The notes under the pieces: model-generated
What the model was told of the DNA's origin: nothing
Seen by the model: the letters and a program-made list of their open reading frames with translations, nothing else
Database searches by the model: none
Shown here: in pieces, positions 1-8,869 of the stretch
Layout of the letters: each line of letters starts with the position of its first letter
How positions within the stretch are numbered: position 1 is the first letter of the stretch
From: Planoprotostelium fungivorum
Taxonomy: Eukaryota > Evosea > Variosea > Cavosteliida > Cavosteliaceae
Direction of reading: 5' to 3'
DNA length: 36,760 nucleotides
NCBI GenBank assembly: GCA_003024175.1
Contig: MDYQ01000253.1
Span: forward strand, 1-36,760
Position numbers and translations under genes: made by a program

Positions 1-53
1 CATCATCGATCACATCGTCATCCTCCGTGTGATGTGAGAATTAACAAAGACAG

Positions 54-589
54 CCACAAAACATTCTATACGGAGATACACTGAAGAGAATCATCAAAGT
101 CATCGATTTCGGTTTTGGAAAGAACACGAAGGCTGAGAGATTGAATTACTCCATCGCTGGAACGGAAGAGTACATGGGTGAGCCTCATTTCATCATCACT
201 GATCCATCACTGACATCATCACAGCTCCCGAAGTCATGAAGAGGAGCTACGACTACTTCAAGATCGACATCTTCAGCTGTGGATGTGTCCTCCACTACCT
301 GTAAGTCCACACCTCACCCTCACCTCTGACCGTTATCTTTAGATTATTTGGAAAGTCCGCACTCATCAGTGGAGAGTCACCGAGCGTCCTCTACGGCAAC
401 ATCTCGGCCGGTAAATATCCTCTACCTGTCTCCAGCAGTGGTGAGTCCAACCTTCTGTCTTCCTCTTCTGACGCGACGGCTGCAGTGAAGAAATTGTTTA
501 CAAAGTTATTGGCGGAGAAGGCAGAGGACAGGTACACGGCGGAAGAAGCACTGAACGATCCATGGTTTACAGAGAACAGTGCTCAATAA
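54..589 (+). CDS. CAMK-like Ser/Thr protein kinase, 3' part
   Basis: C-terminal part of a protein kinase catalytic domain; the gene begins left of the window. Reading starts after an acceptor near 53 with PQNILYG (end of the catalytic loop), then VIDFGFG (the DFG metal-binding motif), GTEEYMAPEV (activation segment and APE motif, joined over an intron at about 177-224) and DIFSCGCVLHYLLFG (helix F). The domain closes with EDRYTAEEALNDPWF, the usual subdomain XI. Two more short introns lie at about 301-342 and 441-485. TAA at 587-589 follows NSAQ. The HPWF-like ending and the APEV motif suggest the CAMK group rather than TKL. Substrate and N-terminal domains cannot be seen. I see no reading frame in 1-53 that supplies the HRD motif, so that stretch is probably mostly intron. 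Confidence 0.8.
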
Positions 590-638
590 AAGAAAATGTC
601 ATCGGAAGAGGATGAGACGGTGGTAAGATGTACATTTT

Positions 639-1286
639 TCAATACGGCGATTGGGTCATGATGGCTGTGAATTCGCTCTCGTTGACTGGAAGGTGATTAG
701 CTCTCGATCGTCATCACATCGGCTCACTCATTCCATCCTTATCGTGATCGAACTCGTCGATCATGGCCTGTAGTTCGTCGTCGTTCAGATTCTCTCCCAG
801 GTCCTTGGCAATCTTTCTCAAGTTCTTCAGGGTGATCCTTCCTGTGTTGTCCTCATCGAAGAGCCGGAAGGCCTTGAGGATCTCTTCTGCTGGATCACGA
901 TTGGTGATGCGTTGTGTAACTGAGTGATTCAGTTGACAGAGCGGATGATGTGTGGATCACCAATGTCTACGAAATCTTGGTAGTCGATGAGACCTTTGTT
1001 GGCTCTGTCGTATTCGCTGAAGATCTCGTTGATTTCTTCTCTCTTTAATTCGAAGCCGAGGGCTCTCAATGCGACCTGTTCGATCAGTTTGTGGTGGAGC
1101 GGAAGAACATACCTTCAGCTCGTGGTGATCGATGGAGCCACTACGGTCTGTGTCAAACAGCTCGAATGCCTCTTTGATCTCGTGCTTCTGATCTTCCGTC
1201 AATTCTTGCTTTGGTGGCCTCTTCTTCGCTCTATTTTTTATGGCTAATATAGATTCGCCCCTCTTTAAAGCTGAAAGACTGCTCAT
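639..1286 (-). CDS. Centrin (EF-hand protein of basal bodies/centrosome)
   Basis: Full-length centrin of about 170 aa in four exons. It starts at ATG 1284-1286 with a basic N-terminus ([17 protein letters not shown]), as usual for centrins. EF1 is [15 protein letters not shown]; an intron follows at about 1072-1112. EF2 reads [14 protein letters not shown] and is degenerate. An intron at about 914-955 precedes [12 protein letters not shown]3 is [14 protein letters not shown] and EF4 is [14 protein letters not shown], the last rebuilt across an intron at about 686-727. The protein ends TAIMTQSPY with TGA at 641-639, close to the normal centrin C-terminus. Centrins bind calcium and organise basal bodies, contractile rootlets and, in some lineages, nuclear pores. 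The start codon lies 143 bp from that of the divergent RPB7 gene. A caltractin subtype cannot be assigned by eye. Confidence 0.92.
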
Positions 1287-1429
1287 GTTGTCTCCTCTGT
1301 CCTCACAATTGCGGTTGTGGTGTGGGTAAATTTTCCCGCCAAAAATAAATAATCCAAAATGGAACATCTACAACCCAACGGTTCCAGCGATCTCGCACAT
1401 CAGATCGCTCTGACCTCACTGTGCAGAAG
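1287..1429. promoter_or_regulatory. Shared promoter region between centrin and RPB7
   Basis: The 143 bp between two divergent start codons must hold both 5' UTRs and both promoters unless one is external. It includes an AT-rich stretch around 1327-1351. No TATA box or other known element is clear. Confidence 0.4.
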
Positions 1430-2214
1430 ATGTTCTTTTATGTACGTGTGAATCCATTCGTTCGGCCTAATCGATGCGAGATGAGTTCAACTGATTGAAT
1501 CAGATCACTTTGGAGAGGAGTTTGCTGCTGGCACCTGTATATTTTGGAAGGAATCTCAAGTCCATCCTTCACACAAACTTATACAAAGAGGTACCATCTC
1601 ATTCTCCTTACCCTGATATCTCATTTTTCGAAGGTAGAGGGATCATGTTCTGGGCGTTACGGTTTCATCATTGCAGTCACACGTATTGAGCAGGTGGATT
1701 GTCCTGTCTCTTCTCTCTATCTCATCCCAACAGATCGGCCTGGGTAAGGTACAGGAAGGAACGGGTATGGTCAAGTTTCCTATCAAATTCAAAGCCATCG
1801 TCTTCAAGCCTTTCAAGGGAGAAGTTTTAGACGCTGTCGTCACTCGAGTCAACTCGGTACGTCCATTAACGTCACTCGTAATCACACATCGAAATGATAT
1901 CATTCCACCTGATTGAACATCAGTTGGGATTTTTCGCTGAAGTTGGACCCCTCTCCGTGTTCGTATCGAAACAATTGATTCCAGAGGACATCCACTGGGA
2001 TGAGAACTCAACGAGCTTCATCGCAGAGGACAGATCGGTCAAGATCGAAGCGGACACAGAAGTCAGATTGAAGATAGTTGGAACGCGTATGGACGTCTCC
2101 GACATCGTGAGTCGAGCGATACGATTTGCATCAGATGAAACTGACATGGTCATCCAGTTTGCCATCGGTTCCATCAAGGAGGACTACCTCGGTGTGATCG
2201 GATATGTAATTTGA
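1430..2214 (+). CDS. RPB7: RNA polymerase II subunit RPB7
   Basis: Complete RPB7 (POLR2G) of 173 aa in six exons: 1430-1441, 1504-1590, 1634-1693, 1734-1856, 1924-2106 and 2158-2214, with every junction GT-AG. The sum is 522 nt, in frame throughout. Family landmarks are MFFY at the start, [27 protein letters not shown] (the tip loop), [18 protein letters not shown] (end of the RNP-like domain), [15 protein letters not shown] (start of the S1/OB fold), [14 protein letters not shown] and [16 protein letters not shown]. Length matches the usual 170-175 aa. RPB7 pairs with RPB4 in the stalk of Pol II and contacts nascent RNA. The signature separates it from the Pol I, Pol III and archaeal homologues. 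Confidence 0.96.
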
Positions 2215-3653
2215 ATCTAAAGTCTAAGTTTTCCAAACTTTTTTTTCCCTCGTGTCTCTCTCCATCTTCGATTCATTTGGATCTCCTCTACACATCATCT
2301 TTTTTTCAGACAAAAGCGAAGGCCAGACTTGAGCCAACGGAAGGAGCTCAACGATGGAGTGTCAATTGACACTTGTCCCAGGCTCAGCCCTGGTGATGGC
2401 GCAGTCACAATGCGCAGAGTCACCACGAGTCGAACAGATGGAAGGCGAAGATGAATATTTATTTAAGAACAGTATGAATCATAACAACGGTTAGGTAATC
2501 ATTCCAAGTTCCGATTCACCTCAACCACTGATTCACTCCACTTCTTTTCCAGTCAGTGAATCGGCCATGACATTTGAGTTAACTCCCTCGTGATGATCGA
2601 TCGATCGATCTAATTTCAAATCAACTTCTTTCCGATTCGAGGGAACAAAGTTGATGACGTTCGTCTCTTCAATGGTATGTCTCACCCATTGAAGATGCCT
2701 CCTCTCCGTCGTAGAGGGGCACTCTCTGAGAAGGAAAAGAGGCCTAGTCCTCTATGAGGAAGAGTCACCTGCAAGAAGGGAGATCGTGGTCCTCTATAAT
2801 CCTACGGAACTCATCGTGTCTCAAAGAAGGCAGCACTTGAAAAAGGCAATTGCAGTTTGGAGGGCTATAAAGTTGTAACAACTGCAACGACTTCACCCTC
2901 GTCGTCCATACCCAAACATCCTCTAAAAGGTCCACCATGCCACCCAAATCTACCTCTCATGTCATTCTCCACTGAGGCATCGGTTGAGATTTGAGAGGGC
3001 TGCCCTCTCGCGCAGAGCCAAATGAGATGTGGCCAACCGCATCTTCAAAATTAAATCATTTATTTATAGACCTTGATGTGAGCGCTTGGTGTGCAGTCGA
3101 AGTGCCGTTGATTGAGGCCACTGTGTCGTTTTGTATGTGTTGTGTCATATCGTCCATCGAGATGTTACTGAGACAATACCAACGCATCACATATGGTGTT
3201 ACAACATCCTGGGCTCTCAGGCTGTATCACAGACTCGATTAGGGCCGTCAGTTGTGGGTACTGTGTGATACACATCATTGTGTTACGACCCATCACCTCC
3301 TCTCTGCGATGCTCTATAAGAGATAAATCACAGTCGAGTTAATGGGAGCTACCATCGGCTGTGCAATGCATCCTTCTGTCGGCTTTGTAAAGCCGTTGAA
3401 ACTTTCCGGCATAGCCCATAGTAAAATGCATCAGGACCTCCTATGCCCAGAAAGGGAATTTTTTCCTCAACGTTGAAAAACATCCGCTCATTGGCAATTT
3501 TATGGATTTCACTGCAGATACCACGTATTGACGTGCATTTACAGCAAAAAATAGCCCCTGCGGGGGGGGGGGGAAAGAAATCTTAGGGAGGGTACCAGGT
3601 CATTGATGACACTTTTTCCAGGTGTAGAATCACCTGGGCTACACGGTGGTATA
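2215..3653. other. Gene-poor interval with several short hairpins
   Basis: About 1.4 kb without a convincing gene: open frames are short, lack intron-joined continuity and match no family I know. It contains a cluster of three adjacent hairpins (2358-2424), a 7-bp-arm hairpin at 2993-3009 and a G12 run at 3562-3573. Composition is close to that of the flanks. Confidence 0.5.
2358..2424. other. Cluster of three adjacent inverted repeats, possible structured RNA
   Basis: Three hairpin-capable units lie back to back: a perfect 16-bp palindrome at 2358-2373 (AGTGTCAATTGACACT), CCAGG/CCTGG arms at 2378-2393 around a 6-nt loop, and a longer imperfect stem pairing GGTGA..GCGCA (2392-2403) with TGCGC..TCACC (2411-2424). 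No match to a known snRNA, SRP RNA or tRNA is apparent. They could be a small RNA, a 3' UTR structure of RPB7 or chance. Confidence 0.3.
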
Positions 3654-3789
3654 TTGTCCAGCGGGTTCGTTTTCAAACCATTTAAAATTAGTACACAAAA
3701 ACACGGTTGATATCGTGCCTGTTGCTATTAGCAACTCGGTTTGTTAACGTGAAAAATTTAAAGGTTATGAAAACAAACCCGCTGGACAA
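3654..3789. mobile_element. Foldback/MITE-like element with TA target-site duplication
   Basis: A 136-bp unit begins TTGTCCAGCGGGTTCGTTTTCA and ends with its inverted complement (TGAAAACAAACCCGCTGGACAA), with one mismatch in the outer arms. Pairing continues imperfectly inward to a central palindrome (GTTGCTATTAGCAAC, about 3721-3735), so nearly the whole element can fold on itself. TA dinucleotides flank it at 3652-3653 and 3790-3791, the duplication left by Tc1/mariner-type transposases. It has no coding capacity, so this is a non-autonomous element. Confidence 0.72.
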
Positions 3790-3829
3790 TATTTAGTTTT
3801 TTCGTCCGGACGTTTGTAACAGAGAAAAG

Positions 3830-3999
3830 TGCCAATGTACGCTATTTTTTTAGCGTACGTGACAGTAATTTACTTTTTGCTCATCTTGGGCAACGTTTTT
3901 GTGACCTGTGTGACATACCATTGGAATCAGCGCATTTTGCTGAACAAGGAGGACTATCTTTTGGATCCACGTACGCTAAAAAAACAGCGTACATTGGCA
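3830..3999. repeat. Second palindromic element; each 32-bp terminal arm is itself a hairpin
   Basis: Terminal inverted repeats of 32 nt (3830-3861 and 3968-3999) match with one mismatch. Each arm is itself near-palindromic: GTACGCTA-T6-TAGCGTAC at 3837-3858, and GTACGCT..AGCGTAC at 3971-3992. No target-site duplication is clear at the edges. An open frame crosses the unit, but it begins inside the repeat and resembles no family I know. A non-autonomous transposon remnant is most likely. It lies 40 bp from the TA-flanked element. Confidence 0.6.
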
Positions 4000-4680
4000 T
4001 TGTGCAGGTCTTATGGGTTTTTTCAATTCATATTTGAATGTTTTTTCTTAGTTATATATGTTACACAGGGAAGCATACATTATTCACATTTTTCATTCCA
4101 TATAATCTTTTTTTTCTCAATCCTTTATCTGTGTCTCTCTTCATGACACAAACAAGATCACTCTTCTTTCAATGGGATGAATGTCTCTATCTTTGTACAT
4201 TGACCCTTGTGGTTGGGCCAGTCCTTCACCTGACATTCCCGGCTGCAGTATCCCACACCTGATTTGCTTTCAATTCACATTCCCTCCCTTCTTTTCTCAC
4301 TCTGGCATCTTGAACACTTCTTTGTGGGATTGGGTGTACCACAAGATCCACATTCAAATTTCAGATGAAAACTCTCCATCTCTTCCTTCTCTTCTACTCC
4401 CTATACCTCACTCAATCTTTCTTGGTTCTTTCTGAGAAAAAGAAGTTCACCTCTTCATGTTTGGAACAGCGTTGAGAGAATTCAAGGACAAAATACGAAC
4501 TTTCTGGCGATTTTCTTGTGTGCATCAATATCTTCATGTATTGCATCATGTCTTTTGTGCTGCCATCACGATCAGCATCATTGCTGTGCATGATGTGAAC
4601 GGATGACTCACTGCCTCTGGTTGATGTTTTGTAGTGTCTGCCACACAAGTGATTCAAGAGAGGATGTGTCAAATTGCATT
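4000..4680. other. Intergenic interval, T-rich, no gene seen
   Basis: T-rich on the plus strand at its left end. Several short overlapping frames are present, none with intron-joined continuity or a recognisable motif. It ends at the stop codon of the minus-strand gene at 4681. Confidence 0.4.
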
Positions 4681-6474
4681 CTATTGGGTACACAGAAGTC
4701 CCCTCTCAGCAGAGACAACAGCTGTTTCATCGTTCAGCATCCACACTACACTGTCATCACTCACTCTGACACACAGATCAACAAAGCCATTCGTGATTGG
4801 ATTCCTCTCTGTCATCATCAGAAGCCGCGTGCATCATCATCATCATATATCTCACCTTGAAAATGATTGAAAAACTGAAGGGCACCTCTCATACATAGAT
4901 AAGAAGACTTTGCCATGCTTAGATTGGCCTTCATCATCTTGGCTATCTCTTCGTTCTCTCTCTGTGCGATGCAAGATCTGAAGAGTGACTCCACTTCATC
5001 CTGGATGATGGGTCTCTTCTTCAGTATCTCTTCCTTGTATCCATTCTTCAGCAGACTGGGCAGTGCACTCACTACGGCATTGTGAGCCGTGTGGTAGATC
5101 TTCTCGTCTAAACATTCAAGCATCGTGAGACAGCCTGTGGTAGTTCATAACCATCCCCTATGTTCAAGATGGGATGGTAATGATATGTTCGTCTGATCGT
5201 GATGATCATGATGGTGATGGTGATGACGCGATCGTGATGATGTGGATTATCATGGGTGATGAGGAGATACTCACCCATTTGAACCATCTCTCGCATTTGC
5301 TCCACGTTTGCTCGTTCGATCATTCTGCACAAGATGATGACACACATCTCTGCCATCCCCTTCTTCTGCGCTCGGTACATCTCCACGGCTATCGGTGGAA
5401 GGTCCCTGAACATCTTCTCTCTGAACACGTTCAAAGTGGCAAAGAGTCGAAGTATGGCACAGTGTAGACCCTTTCATCGTCAACTCATGACCTTCAAGAC
5501 ACTCACCGTCTCTTCCTTGTCTCTCAGCATGGCCATCAGATGATCGTATATGCCAGATGATAAGATTAATTCCTTCGATTCTTCTTCGATTCCACTGGTG
5601 GCGTAGGGGTACAGTATCGTGTAGTTTCTGTGTCACATCGTGAGCGGATCACGATCATCATCACGATGTGATGCACCTGATGCCATAGAGGGCTATGGGT
5701 GGAGAGGGACTATCCATGAGCTTGACGTCAAAGTTTAAGAAGAATCCAACGTTCCGCATGATAGTAAGACCGTTCTTCCCTCTCGTCATATCGTAACCAG
5801 AGTATGTGTCATCGAACAGATAGCTCAGAACACCTCCCAGGGCACATGCTGTGTTGATGCTGACCTCTGAAGTCTCTACATCATCGGATTGGATGAGTTT
5901 TTTGAAGACACGGGTGGTCTTTGAGATGAGATTGTGCTGACAGACGATCAGTGAGGGACGGTGAGGATGGACGCACGTGACTGAGATCGGGGAGTAGTTC
6001 ACTGTGACACTTTATGATGGCGGACGATATGAGGGAGAGAGACAGTGCACCGCTCCATGCGATGTGTTTTCTGTCGAAGAGATGCCGACTTATCATCTGA
6101 TGATTCTGTCGAGGGTGATTATGGATGGATATATGGTATGACATCACCTTGTCAATGTAGTCGGTATCAAGGAGGGTTTTGATAAACTTTGTGCAAATGG
6201 GGGTGCCCAGATGAACATTGACAATCACGTGGACAACGTGAAACTCATCGACTAAACGAGTGTCGGTCTTCGTTTCCATATCGGTCAAGAGGTTCCCGCA
6301 CAGAGTGTTCAGATCATCTCTCTCGGTCCAATCCAATGGCCAAAAGTATGAGAGGTCTTTCAATTTCGATTGAAGATTAATCCGGGGGCCTCTTCGATCA
6401 GCATGTCTCATCTCCAACATGATGTCAATGATCGAATCACATCTTTTTCGACCGGTCCAATTGATTGGTCCCAT
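4681..6474 (-). CDS. Unknown alpha-helical (possibly armadillo-like) protein
   Basis: A continuous multi-exon gene reads from ATG 6472-6474 (MGPINWTGRKRCDSIID) to TAG at 4683-4681. Eight exons join in frame over GT-AG introns at about 6110-6160, 5946-5985, 5633-5681, 5472-5507, 5133-5272 and 4812-4857, among others. Segments include DFGIDIMLEM-type helices near the N-terminus, NVGFFLNFDVKLMDSPSPP in the middle, then ETGLHCAILRLFATLNVF, MAEMCVIILCRMIERANVEQ and IYHTAHNAVVSALPSLL, ending VVSAERGLLCTQ. The repeated amphipathic helices suggest an armadillo/HEAT-type solenoid, but no named family was recognised. No signal peptide or membrane segment is visible. It is divergent from p28, with 47 bp between start codons, so a flagellar role is possible but unproven. 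Confidence 0.7.
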
Positions 6475-6521
6475 TGAACCAAAAATACCACTCGGCAACG
6501 GAAAGAACAAAGAGGTCCACG
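6475..6521. promoter_or_regulatory. 47-bp divergent intergenic region
   Basis: Only 47 bp separate the start codon of the minus-strand helical protein from that of p28. Both genes must share this segment for promoter function or use overlapping 5' UTRs. No named element is recognisable. Confidence 0.4.
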
Positions 6522-7417
6522 ATGAGTCAACAGGCCAAGGAGTCGCTGATCAAGTACGAGTCTGCTATCCTCGTGTCAGAGAAGAATGATAAGACGATCG
6601 AGAAGAAGGCAACCAAACGACCACATAACAAGCTTCCACCCGTAGTAGCTGAACCATCGAAAGCCAACCAAGTGATAGAAGAGATACTGAACGCCATCAT
6701 CCCTCCAAAGTGAGATCGATCGTAAGACACATCACTGATCTCGGTGAAGGGAATGGACCGAGGACGGCAAGCTATGGATGCAAAAAGTTTCGAGCACACC
6801 GGCGACGCGTTTAGAGGTCATCGCCCTGCAGGTGTGACTGTAAATGGTGCGGCCTCTCACTGCGAAAGGAATCGTTGGACCAAAAACTCCAAGTTCGAAA
6901 AGCTAGAGAGACTGGAATCTGTCCAGTGAGACAAGATCTGTACGCACAAACTTTCGATGAGCTCATTCGACAAGTGACCATCAACTGTGCCGAGAGAGGT
7001 GAGGATTCATCAGACATCCGTGAGTGATGTTGAGACAGGACTTTTGCTGTTGCGAGTTCGTGATGAGATCCGTATGACAACGACAGCATATCAGACTCTG
7101 TATGAGAGTGCCATCGCGTGGGGTATGAGAAAAGCTTTGGAGAGTGAGCAGGGTAAAGCAGACATGGAGAAGAAGATCGAAGTGTTGGAAGAAGACAAGA
7201 AAGATCTTGAGAGACAGGTCAGCACCGATGAATCCCATCTCATAATGACTGAAGAGAACAGTTGCAAGAGCTCAAGTCCAAATGTGAATTCATCGAGAAG
7301 AGAGAGAATGAGAGGAGGGCACACGAAGAGAAGAAGCACGCAGAGGAGGTGGCCTTCTTGAAGAGAACCAACCAACAGATCAAGGCCCAACTCGAATCCA
7401 TACTGAAAAAGAATTAA
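6522..7417 (+). CDS. DNALI1: Axonemal inner-arm dynein light chain p28 (DNALI1 family)
   Basis: Complete p28-type light chain, 244 aa. Exons are 6522-6709, 6750-6831, 6869-6998, 7039-7217 and 7262-7417; the 735 nt are in frame. It begins MSQQAKESLIKYESAILVS, then IEEILNAIIPPKEWTEDGK, VSSTPATRLEVIALQ, ELIRQVTINCAERGLLLLRV, RDEIRMTTTAYQTLYESAI and a C-terminal coiled coil from MEKKIEVLEEDKKDLERQ to AFLKRTNQQIKAQLE. These track the human and Chlamydomonas proteins along their length. p28 binds monomeric inner-arm dynein heavy chains and is found only in motile cilia or flagella, so the organism should build an axoneme at some life stage. ATG at 6522 gives the family-typical N-terminus. Confidence 0.95.
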
Positions 7418-7509
7418 ACTCAACGTGTATACATTCGAATGGTCATCTCCAAACAACGATGCAAGATCATCCAAGATGATGACAAGACAACGATTACAAT
7501 GATGCTCTA

Positions 7510-8679
7510 TTAGAGTCTACCAGCTCCTCTCCTGCCACCAGAAAGTCTCCTTCCACCCGCCAACGAGACCCTCCTCTGTGTGAGACCTCTCGATCCCACC
7601 AAGTTGGATCGTAGACCTCTGCCCCTCTTCAAGATCCTCTCCTGTGGCTCTTGTTGGTTCCTCCTCTGTCCAACTTGAACTTTTCTCTGCGTCTGTGTAG
7701 CGGCAGACAAGAGGGCCTGACGCAGGGCTCGCTATTGCAGATTTCAGACGTCTGTGGGCAATCATGAACGCACCTCGGCACCCTCTGATGGAGTGATGTT
7801 CCTTCCTCTAGACACGGGATCGACTTGTCTCTGAACTCGAATGGTCGTCTGTCTACGATGAGAAATGTGATTGTGATGATGTGAGATGGACACCTTTCGG
7901 ACGGCACTGGGAGAACGGTGGGAGAGGAATCTCTGCAGGAGTGGTGTCGTCTGTCCACCACTCACTTGTCGTCTGAGATATGTGTTCTGTGAGAGCTAAG
8001 GGAATAGAGGACATGTGATGTGATATGCACCTGGCGTGAGATGGCGCGTCCGGGTAGAGGCTGGCGAAGTCGACTGGCGGTGGAGCCTTTTCGGTTGTTT
8101 TGCTGCTTTTGGTTGTTCTGCTGCTTTTTGTTGTTCTGCGATGCGGGATTTGGAACGGTGATCTTGATGTCTTCCGGTTTGAAACGATTGTTGCTCTTTG
8201 GCTCGTTGAATTGGAATCCTTTCGGTTTGTTCTGAGACCTTCTAAAGAGAGATTCAGCGATGAGGAGATCGAAATCGATCACCCTTGGTTGCCATTCTGT
8301 CTTAAGCCACCCTTGCCTCCTCTTCTGTTGTTATTATTGTTGTTTCTGTTGTTGCTACGCTGGCCGTTGGACTCCGTCTTCTCGGTTGTGATTCCTCTCA
8401 TCTTGTCCACTTGTCCTCTCCTCCTGTTATCGGATGCCTCTCTGAGCTGCTTTTGGGAGAATTCCCTCTTACCGAGAGGGCTATCTAAACCGCTGTAGCG
8501 TTCATTTTTGATAGAAGTGCGCTCCTTGAGGAAGTCAGGATATCTCTATCTAGCCGCAAGCATGTACCTTTTTCTGGCCCCTTCGTCCAGTTTTGATGAG
8601 ATCATCTGAGAGAGTTCTTCAGGATGCGAGAACCGAATAGTGGGTACTCACCGAGAGGTTTATCGAAGCGGTCGTCCAT
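7510..8679 (-). CDS. mRNA-export adaptor with N-terminal UAP56-binding motif
   Basis: The first exon plus a short second exon read MDDRFDKPLDDLIKTGRRGQ, matching the UAP56-binding motif (acidic, then LDDIIK-like, then basic) of ALYREF/Yra1, UIF and related TREX adaptors. Introns join at about 8626-8670 and 8547-8589. The remainder is basic and low in complexity: an Asn/Gln-rich tract (encoded near 8090-8145 and 8320-8350), IKITVPNPAS, RQTTIRVQRQ and an Arg/Gly-rich tail ending RRGAGRL with TAA at 7512-7510. No RRM domain is seen, so it resembles UIF/FYTTD1 or CHTOP more than ALYREF. It probably recruits the DEAD-box helicase UAP56 to mRNPs in the nucleus. About 170-190 bp separate it from the upstream phosphatase gene on the same strand. 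Confidence 0.72.
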
Positions 8680-8869
8680 GTCGAGATAGTGTCTGCCTCT
8701 CTCTTCGGTTCGGAGATAAATTTGTGTGTGGTTGTGACGTCTTCGCCCAAATTGCGACAGCAAAAAAGATGAGAGCCTTTCGCAGAGAAGGCGATTCACG
8801 AGATCTCAGATCTGAAAGATAACCCAGGGATCACCGAGTGTGTATGTTCACTGACAAAAGACAACACGA

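Noticed and set aside
596-660. Short plus-strand ATG frame (MSSEEDETVV) after the kinase stop
   Set aside because: Only about 20 codons before a stop, in the gap to the convergent centrin gene. No downstream exon could be joined.
3829-4146. Plus-strand 105-codon hydrophobic frame (contains ILGNVFVTCVTYHWNQ)
   Set aside because: It starts inside the inverted-repeat arm of the palindromic element and has no family resemblance or spliced continuation. Better explained as a chance frame through a repeat.
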